DNA of 64,000 nucleotides from contig NZ_NJIG01000007.1 of NCBI RefSeq assembly GCF_002209535.1, positions 310,001 through 374,000 of the forward strand, written 5' to 3'. The notes below the pieces were generated by a model. The model saw only the letters and a list, made by a program, of their open reading frames with translations, did not search any database and was not told the origin of the DNA. Below, in pieces: positions 52,106 through 60,432 of the stretch. Source of the stretch: Achromobacter marplatensis. Lineage in GTDB: Bacteria > Pseudomonadota > Gammaproteobacteria > Burkholderiales > Burkholderiaceae_B. Every line of letters starts with the position of its first letter. The first letter of the stretch is position 1. Both the position numbers and the translations under genes were made by a program.

Positions 52106-53813
52106 CGGGCGCGAAACCGTAGGCGGCAAGCGCGGCCTCCCCGCTGACCTTGCCGTCCGCCAGGTCCCGCTCGATGCGCGCCCGGCTCCGCTCGGCGGGC
52201 GCGCCATACCCGCCACCACCCGGCGTTTCGATGCGCACGCTGTCGCCTGGCGCCAGGGCGATATTGGCCGTCTTGGAAAACAGTTCTTCCGCCTGCGGCG
52301 TGCCGAAGTTGCGGATGAGCCGCGCACGGCGTCCGTCGCCACCGCCATCCACGCCCGCCGCCACCCCCACCGTGTGGCTGTCCGACCGCGCCGAAAACAC
52401 GATGCCCGGTCCCACCGCGCGGATCTGTTTCGCAATCGCCAGGCCGCCGCGCGTGCGCCCCACGCCGCCCGAATCCGGAATCATCGCGTACTCGTCCATC
52501 AGCAGCGGATACTCGTTCTCCAGCGCTTCGACGGGAAGGTTGGACGTGTTGGTCATGTGCACATGCACCGCGTCCATGCCATCTGTGTCAAAGCGTGCGC
52601 CTGCGCCGCCGCCCAGCGTTTCCAGGTACACGAAATGCCCGGCGCGTTCGCGCCAGCGTCCCGAAAACACGATGGCGGGGCAGCAATCGTTGCTGGACGC
52701 CATGGTCTTTTCCGGCGGCAGCAAGCCGCGGAACGCGCCGAAGATCGCGCCGGCCACCTTCTGCGCCGTGATGGACCGCGCCCCGACCGCCGCCGGGTGT
52801 TCCGGGTTGGTGATGGTGCCTATCGGCGCCGACACGGTGATGGGGTCGAACAGCCCCGCGTTGGGCGCCAGGTCCGGATCCAGCATGGCTTTCACGGCGT
52901 AATACACGCAGGCGCGCAGGGCGTTGAACGGCAGGTTCATCGCGCCGCGCGCCTGTTTGCCCGAGCCGTCGAAATCGAAATGCAGGTTGTCGCGGCGCAC
53001 GGTCAGCGTCACTTGTATCGGCACCGGATCGCCGCCCATGCCGTCGTCGTCCAGATCGCTGCGGAACGTATAGCTGCCTTGCTGCAGCTCCGCGATGCGG
53101 TTGAGCAGGCGGCGGCGCGTGTAGGCGATCACGTCGTCCACCGAGCGCAGCACCGCCTCCAGCCCCATCTGCCGGATCAAGCCTTGCACCGCCGCCGCGC
53201 CGCGGCGGTTGGTGGCCATCTGCACGCGCAGGTCCAGCACGCGCTCCTCAGGGTCGCGGGTGTTGGCGCAGATCAGGCGCAGCATGTCCTCGTCCGTTTC
53301 GCCGCGGCGGGCGATGCGGCACGCAGGAATGCGGATGCCTTCCTCAAAAATGGATTTCAGCCCGCCCGCGATCGATCCCGGCACCGCGCCGCCCACATCG
53401 GAATGGTGCGCGATATTGGCCGCGAAAAAGCGCAGCACGCCTTCCCAGAACACGGGCGTGACGATGTTGATGTCCGGCAGATGGCTGCCGTCGGCCAGAT
53501 AGGGGTCATTGCAGATGAAGACGTCGCCGTCGCGGATGTCATCGGTCTTGAACGTGCGCAGGATCGCGCCCATCGCGCCGTCCAGCGAACCCAGATGCAG
53601 CGGGATCTGCGTGCCCTGCGCCACCAGCCGGCCGGCCGCGTCGAACAGGGCCACCGAGCAGTCCTTGCGCTCTTTGATATTGGTCGAGAACGAGGCGCGC
53701 ACCAGCGTGTTGTTCATGTCCTCGGTGATGGACAGCAGGCGGTTGCAGAACACCTCCATGCCGATCGGGTCGGCCAGCGCGATGCTGGAGCCGGAATGGT
53801 CGGGCGTAGTCAT
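52092..53813 (-). CDS. Hydantoinase B/oxoprolinase family protein
   Basis: 573 aa, the usual size of HyuB-type subunits. Family segments include DPIGMEVFCNRLLSITEDMNNTL near residues 16-38 (split as DPIGMEVFCNRL and EDMNNTL), FICNDPYLADGSHLPDI near 99-115, and HHSDVGGAVPGS near 135-146, whose His and Asp cluster is conserved in the family. With HyuA it forms ATP-dependent enzymes acting on hydantoins, 5-oxoproline or related cyclic amides, or carboxylating ketones. It overlaps the A subunit by 4 bp. Confidence 0.9.
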   Translation of the reverse strand: MTTPDHSGSSIALADPIGMEVFCNRLLSITEDMNNTLVRASFSTNIKERKDCSVALFDAAGRLVAQGTQIPLHLGSLDGAMGAILRTFKTDDIRDGDVFICNDPYLADGSHLPDINIVTPVFWEGVLRFFAANIAHHSDVGGAVPGSIAGGLKSIFEEGIRIPACRIARRGETDEDMLRLICANTRDPEERVLDLRVQMATNRRGAAAVQGLIRQMGLEAVLRSVDDVIAYTRRRLLNRIAELQQGSYTFRSDLDDDGMGGDPVPIQVTLTVRRDNLHFDFDGSGKQARGAMNLPFNALRACVYYAVKAMLDPDLAPNAGLFDPITVSAPIGTITNPEHPAAVGARSITAQKVAGAIFGAFRGLLPPEKTMASSNDCCPAIVFSGRWRERAGHFVYLETLGGGAGARFDTDGMDAVHVHMTNTSNLPVEALENEYPLLMDEYAMIPDSGGVGRTRGGLAIAKQIRAVGPGIVFSARSDSHTVGVAAGVDGGGDGRRARLIRNFGTPQAEELFSKTANIALAPGDSVRIETPGGGGYGAPAERSRARIERDLADGKVSGEAALAAYGFAPATPR

Positions 53814-55873
53814 GCGTCGCCTCCTTGCAAACGGATGATCAGGTTGCCGTAGTCGTCCACGCTTGCGTGCTGGCCGACGCCGACAACGGTCGTGGAACTC
53901 ATTTCCTCAAGCAGGGCAGGGCCAGTAAACCGCGCGCCCGTGGGCACGCGGTCGCGGTCGTACACGGGCGTCTCCCGCCAGCCGTGCACCGGACCGAAGT
54001 AGGCCTTGCGCTGGCCCAGCCGGGCGTCTTCCAGCGCGCCGCCGATATGGCGGGGCGCAAGCGGCGCCTTCACCACCTGGCCCACGGCCTGCATGCGGCA
54101 GTTGATGATCTGCACCTTGCGGTCATCCACCGTGTAGCCGTATTCGCGTTCGTGCGCGTCGGCGAAGCGGCGCGCGAATTCCGCGTGGCCGCCGGCGCCG
54201 GTGTCGTCCAGGCTGACCTGCACTTCAAAGTTCTGGCCTTCGTAACGCGCGTCGATGGCGCTATGGCACACGCGCAGCGCGGGGTCCACGCGCTCCTCGG
54301 CCAGCCAGCTTTCGGCCTGCGCGCGCAGCCCCTCGAAGATGGCCGCGATCGCAGGCCACGTGTCTTCGCCCGCCAGCGAGATCTCGCTACGCACGAAGTC
54401 GAACGAGATGTCGCTAAGCAGGATGCCGCGCGCGCACATGGTGCCCGGTTCCTGCGGCACGATCACGATCGGGATGCCGCATTCCTCCGCCACTTCCACC
54501 GCGTGCAAGGGCCCTGCGCCGCCGTAGGCATACAGCGCGAAGTTCGACAGGTCGTAGCCGCGCTCGGTGGACACCGCACGAATCGCGCGGCTCATGTTCG
54601 CCGCCGCGATGCGCAATATTCCTTCGGCCGCGGATTCCAGATCCAGGCCCAGCGGCTTGGCCACGCGCTGCTCGATCACCTGCCGCGCCGCCTCCGCATG
54701 CACCGGCATGCGACCGTTCAGCAGCGCCACCGGGTTCAGCCGCTGCAAGGCAATCTCGGCGTCGGTGATGGTTGGCTCCTGGCCGCCGCGGCCATAGCCC
54801 ACTGGCCCCGGAACCGCGCCCGCGCTGTGCGGGCCCACTTTCAGCGCGCCGGCATCGTCCAGCCACGCAATGCTGCCGCCGCCCGCGCCGATCACATGGA
54901 TGTCCACCATCGGCGTCTTCACGGGATAGCCCGCCACGTGGCGATGCGAGGTGAACAGCGGGCGGCCATCACACACCAGCGACACGTCCGTGCTGGTGCC
55001 GCCTACGTCGAAAGTAACCAGATTCAGGCTGCCGATGGCGCGCCCCACAGCCGCCGCGCCCACCACGCCCGCAGCCGGCCCGGACAGGCAGGTCCGTACC
55101 GGATACTGGCGCACGGTGGCGATCGACATCAGGCCGCCGTTGGAGTGAATGGTGTGCGGTTCGTGGCCGATGTCCAGATCGCGCACCCGCTGCAGGAAGC
55201 GTTCCAGATAACGCGCCATCTTCGGTCCCACCGCGGCGTTTAGCACCGTGGTGGACAGGCGCTCGTATTCGCGGAATTCGGGCAGCACGTCGGATGACTG
55301 GCTGATGTAGACGCCGGGCATGGCGTCGGCCACGATCTGCGCAGCGCGACGCTCGTGTGTAGGATTACGGTATGCATGCAGGAAGCAGATCGTCACGGCC
55401 TCGATGCCGGCCGCAGCGAACTGGCGCGCCGCCGCCAGCACCTGCGCATCGTCCAGTGGCGTAAGCACTTCCCCCGCCGCGTTGACTCGCTCGTCGACTT
55501 CGATGCGGAATTCGCGCGGCACGGCCACGGGCGGCTTGCCCACGCTGTAGTCGTACAAATGCGGCCGGGTCTGACGGCCGATCTCCAGCACGTCGCGAAA
55601 GCCACGCGTGGTGATCAGCCCGACGCGTGCGCCCTTGCGTTCGATGATGAGGTTGGTGGCAACCGTCGTGCCGTGCCCCACGTGCGACACCTGCGACGGC
55701 GGCACGCCGTGTTCGGCGAGCATCTGCCCGATGCCCGTGGCGATGGCTTCCGAGGGATCGTGCGGCGTGGACGGCACCTTGTGAAAGTGCACCACGCCAG
55801 CGTCCTCGTCGATCATCGTGAAATCGGTAAACGTGCCTCCGACGTCTATCCCTATGCGATACATATCGTTCAT
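53810..55873 (-). CDS. Hydantoinase/oxoprolinase A subunit family protein
   Basis: 687 aa from ATG 55873; ATG 55864, three codons later, is an alternative and neither ribosome site is strong. The N-terminal RIGIDVGGTFTDFTMID is the ATP-binding motif of the sugar-kinase/actin-like fold (residues 5-21). VTFDVGGTSTDVSLV near residues 282-296 is the second phosphate loop, and the YGGAGPLHAVEVAEECGIP segment near 448-466 is typical. It is the ATP-hydrolysing partner of the B subunit. A Bug receptor gene precedes it (130 bp), suggesting import of the substrate. Confidence 0.92.
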   Translation of the reverse strand: MNDMYRIGIDVGGTFTDFTMIDEDAGVVHFHKVPSTPHDPSEAIATGIGQMLAEHGVPPSQVSHVGHGTTVATNLIIERKGARVGLITTRGFRDVLEIGRQTRPHLYDYSVGKPPVAVPREFRIEVDERVNAAGEVLTPLDDAQVLAAARQFAAAGIEAVTICFLHAYRNPTHERRAAQIVADAMPGVYISQSSDVLPEFREYERLSTTVLNAAVGPKMARYLERFLQRVRDLDIGHEPHTIHSNGGLMSIATVRQYPVRTCLSGPAAGVVGAAAVGRAIGSLNLVTFDVGGTSTDVSLVCDGRPLFTSHRHVAGYPVKTPMVDIHVIGAGGGSIAWLDDAGALKVGPHSAGAVPGPVGYGRGGQEPTITDAEIALQRLNPVALLNGRMPVHAEAARQVIEQRVAKPLGLDLESAAEGILRIAAANMSRAIRAVSTERGYDLSNFALYAYGGAGPLHAVEVAEECGIPIVIVPQEPGTMCARGILLSDISFDFVRSEISLAGEDTWPAIAAIFEGLRAQAESWLAEERVDPALRVCHSAIDARYEGQNFEVQVSLDDTGAGGHAEFARRFADAHEREYGYTVDDRKVQIINCRMQAVGQVVKAPLAPRHIGGALEDARLGQRKAYFGPVHGWRETPVYDRDRVPTGARFTGPALLEEMSSTTVVGVGQHASVDDYGNLIIRLQGGDA

Positions 55874-56003
55874 TCCAAAAAGAGTCTTGCCATGCCACCC
55901 GGACAAACCGTGCGGCAAGAGAAGTCCCGACCGCCGCGCGTGCCAGCGGGTCTGATGCCCCGGCGCGTGTTGACTACCGGCGGCGCAAACGGGTCGGGAA
56001 GGG

Positions 56004-56984
56004 TCAGTCCAGGCGGATGTCAGCCTTCTTCACCACCTGGCACCACTTGCTGATTTCGTCCTTGATCATCGTGCCGAAAGCCGGTCCCGCCACGTCCGAG
56101 ACCTGGGCGCCTTGCTGCTCCAGATAAGTCTTCATGGCGGGCGCGTGCAGGGTCTGCACCAGGCCGTCGGTAAGCTTTGCGCGCAGCGGTTCGGGCAGGC
56201 CGGCTGGCGCCAGCATGCCGAACCACACCATGGCCTCGTAGCCCGGATAGCCGGATTCCGCCACGGTCGGCACATCGGGCAACATCGGCGAACGCTGCGG
56301 CGAGGTCACCGCCAGCGCCTTGATCTTGCCGTCCTTGATGTACGGGTAGGACGTCATCACCACGTCCACCATCATGTTGATCTGGCCGCCGACCAGATCG
56401 ATCAGCGCCGGACCCGAACCGCGGTAGGGCACGTGCACCATGGACACGCCGGCGGTGGTCTTGAAGAGTTCGGCCGCAAGGTGGTTGGACGTGCCCTGGC
56501 CGTTGGACGCGAAGGAGTACTTCTCGGGGTCCTTCTTCAACAGCGCCACGAACTCCGGCAAGGTGTTGGCAGGCACCGACTGGTTGACCGACATCACGTT
56601 GGGAATCGTGGCCACCACGGTCAGCGGCGTGAAGTCCTTCACCGCGTCGTAAGGCAGCTTGGAATACACGCACGGCGCGCTGCCGTGCGTGCTGACCGAG
56701 CCCATCAGGATGGTGTAGCCGTCGGCCGGCTGCCGGGCGACGTACTCGGTGCCCACGGTGCCGCCTGCGCCGGGTCGGTTTTCGACGATGACGTTGGCGG
56801 ACAGGCGCTGGCCCAGTCCTTCGGCCACCTTGCGCGCGATCAGGTCGGTGGACCCGCCGGCCGCGAACGGCACCACGATGCGAATCACTTTATCCGGCCA
56901 GGCGGCGCTGGCCGATCCGGCTGCCGCAAACAACGCGACCCCGGCGGCAATGCGACAGCAACTGCGTATCAGCCCTTGGTTCAT
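56004..56984 (-). CDS. Bug-family (TctC-like) periplasmic substrate-binding protein
   Basis: 326 aa with signal peptide (cleavage near ASA, residue 27). It shows WPDKVIRIVVPFAAGGSTD, VIVENRPGAGGTVG and [18 protein letters not shown], the Bug family landmarks. It is the first gene of a likely operon with the hydantoinase A and B genes and is divergent from a LysR gene, a common catabolic arrangement in this family. It should capture the cyclic amide or carboxylate used by those enzymes; no TctAB permease is nearby. Confidence 0.93.
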   Translation of the reverse strand: MNQGLIRSCCRIAAGVALFAAAGSASAAWPDKVIRIVVPFAAGGSTDLIARKVAEGLGQRLSANVIVENRPGAGGTVGTEYVARQPADGYTILMGSVSTHGSAPCVYSKLPYDAVKDFTPLTVVATIPNVMSVNQSVPANTLPEFVALLKKDPEKYSFASNGQGTSNHLAAELFKTTAGVSMVHVPYRGSGPALIDLVGGQINMMVDVVMTSYPYIKDGKIKALAVTSPQRSPMLPDVPTVAESGYPGYEAMVWFGMLAPAGLPEPLRAKLTDGLVQTLHAPAMKTYLEQQGAQVSDVAGPAFGTMIKDEISKWCQVVKKADIRLD

Positions 56985-57106
56985 GGCTTGGTTTCCCCTT
57001 GTTGATAGAACTTCCTTGTGGCCGGATCATGCGTGTCCGGCCTTGGTTCGCTGCAACAACAAGGCCATGCTAGGCCTGCGGGTTCAATGACAGCAGCCCT
57101 ACAGGT

Positions 57107-57120
57107 TTATATTTGTATAA
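57107..57120. promoter_or_regulatory. AT-rich palindrome in the Bug-LysR intergenic region
   Basis: Perfect TTATA-TTTG-TATAA inverted repeat in an AT-rich patch 24 bp ahead of the GTG start of the LysR gene. It fits a LysR-type binding site or overlapping promoters for the divergent genes. Confidence 0.4.
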
Positions 57121-57143
57121 CTGCCATTTATAGGTGTGCGGCC

Positions 57144-58040
57144 GTGAAGAATCCGGACTTGAATCTGCTTCTGCATTTCGATGCCCTGATGGCGTGCCGC
57201 AACGTGTCACGGGCGGCCGAGCAACTGAACATCAGCCAGCCGGCGATGAGCGCGGCGATGAACCGGCTGCGCCAGCTGTTCGGCGACCCCTTGCTGGTGC
57301 GCGAGGGCGGCGCGTGGCAGCCCACGTTGCGGGCGATGGAGCTGCATCAGAATTTCAAGCCGTTCCTGGAAAGCTGGCACCGCGCCACGCGCACCCGCGA
57401 GGCTTTCGACCCGGCGCATTCGTCGCGCACGCTGACGTTCTATGCCACGGACTATGTGCAGTTCACGCTGTTGCCCAAGCTGATCCCGCGGCTGTCGGTG
57501 GACGCACCGCACTTCCAGTTGCAGATCGTGCCGGCGCGCCCGCAGCACGGCCTGAGCATGCTGGACACGAATCACGTGGAATTGATCGCAGGCTATTTTC
57601 CGGATCCGGCCCCGGATCTGCGCACGCGTTTCCTGTACCAGGAGCCGGCGGTCTGCATCGTGCGCGAAGGGCATCCGTGCCTGCGAAAGCGTTGGAACCT
57701 GGATGCTTATCTGCGCTATGGCCACCTGGACCTGGCGGCGCACACGCGCTATTTCAGTACCGCGATCGACCGCATCCTGATGGGACAGAACCGCAGCCGC
57801 AAGATCGTGGCGACGTTGTCCAGCTATCTGGTCTGCCCGTTCATCGTGGAAGGTTCGGACCTGATTGCGACGATGCCGGTCAGCATCGCGCGTGCGATGA
57901 CGGGCGCGGCACGCATCGTCACGTTGAAGGTACCGCTGACACTGCCGCCGATCGCCGTGTCGCTGTACTGGCACGAGCGCTATCAGGACGATCCCGCGCA
58001 CGCCTGGCTCAGGCAGTACCTGGCCGGCGTGCTGGGGTAG
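57144..58040 (+). CDS. LysR-family transcriptional regulator (NodD-like branch)
   Basis: 298 aa from GTG 57144. The start NPDLNLLLHFDALMACRNVSRAAEQLNISQPAMS is typical of the NodD/PnbR-like branch (helix-turn-helix residues about 5-65), followed by an effector domain. In-frame ATG 57087 would add 19 unlikely residues. It is divergent from the Bug-hydantoinase genes and is their probable activator. Confidence 0.9.
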   Translation: MKNPDLNLLLHFDALMACRNVSRAAEQLNISQPAMSAAMNRLRQLFGDPLLVREGGAWQPTLRAMELHQNFKPFLESWHRATRTREAFDPAHSSRTLTFYATDYVQFTLLPKLIPRLSVDAPHFQLQIVPARPQHGLSMLDTNHVELIAGYFPDPAPDLRTRFLYQEPAVCIVREGHPCLRKRWNLDAYLRYGHLDLAAHTRYFSTAIDRILMGQNRSRKIVATLSSYLVCPFIVEGSDLIATMPVSIARAMTGAARIVTLKVPLTLPPIAVSLYWHERYQDDPAHAWLRQYLAGVLG

Positions 58041-58049
58041 GCGCGGCGC

Positions 58050-58883
58050 TTATTTCAGCGGCAGGCAGATGCGCGTCTGCAACTGCGCGGGCGGGGTGGT
58101 ACGGGGGTCGTTCATGTATTGCTCGAACATGGGGAAGTCGGCCGGCACCATGCCGCTGGCGGGCAGCCATTCCGAGAACAGCCAGTTATAGGGCTTGCCC
58201 ATTTCGTTGTAGGGGCCGGTGTAGGTAAGAATCGCGCAGCGGCCGGCCGGGATCTCGAAGCGTTCCAGCTCACTGCCCAATTCCGCATCGGGTGCGACCG
58301 GCATGCCGGCCAGCGAACGCAGCTGGCTTTCCGGCACTTGTTCGGGGTCGTCGAAGTACACGCCGAAGCCGACGGTCGCCGGGTTGGCGATGCCCCGGCC
58401 GATGGCCAGCATGAAGGCGCGGCTGAAGACGGTACCAATTTCTTGATAGCTGCCGCGGTGCGGCAGCGCGGCCAGCGTGACGCCGGGGAAGTGTTCGATG
58501 GCAACGGGGTACATGGCAAGCTCCTGGGAGTCGAGGGGTTGGGAGCGCGCCGCCCGGTACCGGCCCGGCGAAATGCCGAATACGGCGCCGAACGCCCGGT
58601 TGAACGCGGCGTCGGATTCGTAGCCGGCGCGTTGCGCAACGTCCCTCAACGGTGCCTGGGACCCCGCCAGCGCAACCGCGGCGCGATGCATGCGGATGCG
58701 CTGGACGGTGGCGTTGACGGTTTCCCCCATCATAGCGCGGTAGACGCGATGGAAGTGATAGGGGGACAGGCAGGCCAGGTCAGCCAGACGGTGCAGGTCA
58801 GGGTCGGCGTCCGGGTGAGAGGCCAGCCAGCGCAGGACGGGGTCGAGGCGTTGGGAGTAGAGGGTTCGGGTTTCGGGCTTCAT
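58050..58883 (-). CDS. AraC family regulator with GyrI-like effector domain
   Basis: 277 aa. The N-terminal half (residues about 5-110) has two AraC helix-turn-helices (LHRLADLACLSPYHFHRVYRA and LRDVAQRAGYESDAAFNRAF). The C-terminal half (about 120-277) is a GyrI-like/SOUL-type small-molecule-binding domain with VAIEHFPGVTLAALPHRGSY and AILTYTGPYNEM. This domain order is that of the Rob/BltR-like multidrug-sensing regulators. AAGGAGC precedes ATG 58883. It converges on the LysR gene (9 bp gap) and has no obvious target next to it. Confidence 0.92.
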   Translation of the reverse strand: MKPETRTLYSQRLDPVLRWLASHPDADPDLHRLADLACLSPYHFHRVYRAMMGETVNATVQRIRMHRAAVALAGSQAPLRDVAQRAGYESDAAFNRAFGAVFGISPGRYRAARSQPLDSQELAMYPVAIEHFPGVTLAALPHRGSYQEIGTVFSRAFMLAIGRGIANPATVGFGVYFDDPEQVPESQLRSLAGMPVAPDAELGSELERFEIPAGRCAILTYTGPYNEMGKPYNWLFSEWLPASGMVPADFPMFEQYMNDPRTTPPAQLQTRICLPLK

Positions 58884-59184
58884 GCTTGCTCCTTGGAGGG
58901 CAATGTAGCTTTGGGGGGTTTGCAGATTTTGCGGTTTTTCTTGGGGGAATTGTTGTAGTTGTCGGGGAGGGGCGTGTTCTTTTGACGCCTGGTGTGGCAA
59001 TAGCAATCTCGCGTCAGCTGGGGCGGATTTCTTGCTTGGGGTTCTCACCACGAACGGGGGATGGTGGAGGATCTTGCGGTGCCCGCCCCAGGCCGGCCGC
59101 GCAGGCGGCTTTTTGGGGCTTACGCGGTGTCTTGCGTCGGAGGGATGCGGGTACGTGCCCTCGAAGGCCGTTGGGTGTCTTGGG
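58884..59184. other. Non-coding stretch upstream of the AraC gene
   Basis: About 300 bp rich in G and T runs, without a supported gene. Short reading frames on both strands here have low-complexity Arg/Pro/Gly translations and no ribosome sites. It presumably holds the AraC gene promoter. Confidence 0.5.
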
Positions 59185-59304
59185 TCGTTGAGTTGTTGGA
59201 CCGTTGAATCGTTGATTCGTCGCTGCGTTGAGCCGTTGACCTGCCGCTGCGTTGATCCGTTGACCCATCGCGGCGACGATCCGTTGCTCGGTCGATCCGT
59301 TCAC
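59185..59304 (-). repeat. Five-unit 24-bp tandem repeat
   Basis: Read on the minus strand, five consecutive 24-bp units each end in CAACG(G/A) or, in the first unit, CAACGG, and most open with (A/C/T)TCAACG. If translated from GTG 59304 they give octapeptides NGSTEQR-, IVAAMGQR, INAAAGQR, LNAATNQR and FNGPTTQR. The frame continues to 59014 (96 aa) with low-complexity sequence and no ribosome site, so coding is doubtful. It could be a minisatellite. Confidence 0.8.
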
Positions 59305-59306
59305 CC

Positions 59307-59370
59307 GTAGGATGGGTGGAGCGCGTTCCGGTCGGGTTATTGCGACGATGCGGAACGCGCGTAACCCATC
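59307..59370 (+). repeat. Dispersed palindromic repeat, copy 4
   Basis: GTAGGATGGGT ... AACCCATC with a perfect 10-bp inner stem GCGCGTTCCG (59321-59330) with CGGAACGCGC (59351-59360). The inner stem differs in sequence from copy 1 but remains paired. It lies just past the 3' end of the reductase gene at 59401. Confidence 0.78.
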
Positions 59371-59400
59371 ATGCTTGCGGGATCAATATCCGCCGCGCAA

Positions 59401-60336
59401 TCAATACCCGCGCTGCGGGTCGTAGATGTTCGGCAATGCTTCGCCGCGTTCGTTGGCCTCGATCAGCAATGCAGTGTGTCTCGCGCGTTCCTTGCGGTCG
59501 GGGATCGCGGCGCAATGCGGCGTGATGATGATGCCGGGGTGGGTCCACAACGGGGAGTCTTCGGCCAGCGGTTCTTGTTCGAAGACGTCGAGCACGGCTT
59601 GGTGCAGTTGGCCGCTGTCCAGGGCGTCGATGACGTCTTGGGTGACCATGTGCGATCCGCGGCCGGCGTTGATCAGGCTGGCGCCGCGGGGCAATTGCGA
59701 TAGCGTGGCGGTGTTGAGGATGCCCTTGGTGGCGTCCGTGGCGGGCAGCAGGCAGACGAGGAGGTCGGTGCCTGCCAGGAATTCTCCGAACTGCTCCTGG
59801 CCGGCGTAGGAGGGCAGGCCTTCCAGCGTGCTGGCCCCGCGTGACCAGCCGGTGACGGGGAAGCCGACGCGGGTCAGGAGTTGGGCGGCGGCGACGCCCA
59901 GGTGGCCCAGGCCCATGATGCCCACGCGCATGTCGGCTGCAACGCGCAGGGAGTCGAACAGCTCCCAGTGGCGGCGCGCCTGGTTGTCCACAACCCGCTT
60001 GATGTCGCGCGTCAGCATCAGCGCGGAGGTCAGCACGAACTCGGCCATTTCGGTGCGGGTGCGGGCCGTGACCATGCGGGCGATGGACAGGTGGCGCGGC
60101 AGGTGCGGGTCGGCCAGGATGTGGTCGACGCCAGCGCCGGCGCTGATGATGAGTTTCAGGCGCGTGAAGGTGGCCAGACGGCCGGCGTCGGGGGCCCAGA
60201 CCAGCGCGTAGTCGACGGTGGCGGGGTCGATGTCTTCATGCCAGCCCACCACGTCCAGGTCGGGTGCAAACGCGCGGAACTGCTCGCGCCACGCGTCGAT
60301 CGCGGATGGGCCGCCGGAATTGATGATGAGCCGCAT
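59401..60336 (-). CDS. ghrA: Glyoxylate/hydroxypyruvate reductase A-type 2-hydroxyacid dehydrogenase
   Basis: 311 aa D-isomer-specific 2-hydroxyacid dehydrogenase. The NAD(P) motif is GIMGLGHLG near residues 138-146. The catalytic set is Arg in INAGRGSHM near 220-228, Glu in DVFEQEPL near 249-256, and His in TPHCAAI near 272-278. The overall pattern, with EDSPLWTHPGIIITPHCAA, is that of GhrA, which reduces glyoxylate and hydroxypyruvate. It starts 96 bp after the receptor gene at 60433 on the same strand and may be part of that transcript, reducing a glyoxylate- or keto-acid product of the flavoenzymes; this is inference. Confidence 0.88.
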   Translation of the reverse strand: MRLIINSGGPSAIDAWREQFRAFAPDLDVVGWHEDIDPATVDYALVWAPDAGRLATFTRLKLIISAGAGVDHILADPHLPRHLSIARMVTARTRTEMAEFVLTSALMLTRDIKRVVDNQARRHWELFDSLRVAADMRVGIMGLGHLGVAAAQLLTRVGFPVTGWSRGASTLEGLPSYAGQEQFGEFLAGTDLLVCLLPATDATKGILNTATLSQLPRGASLINAGRGSHMVTQDVIDALDSGQLHQAVLDVFEQEPLAEDSPLWTHPGIIITPHCAAIPDRKERARHTALLIEANERGEALPNIYDPQRGY

Positions 60337-60432
60337 GCGGATCTTTCCCCTGTCTGCGGGCGCGCCAGGCGCCCAGGCTGTGCGCGGTGCGCGCCTGCGG
60401 TTTATCCACAGGCGGCGCGCCGCAAGATCTTA

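Noticed and set aside
59014..59304. 96-aa protein with octapeptide repeats
   Set aside because: GTG start without a ribosome site and a low-complexity remainder; kept only as a DNA repeat.
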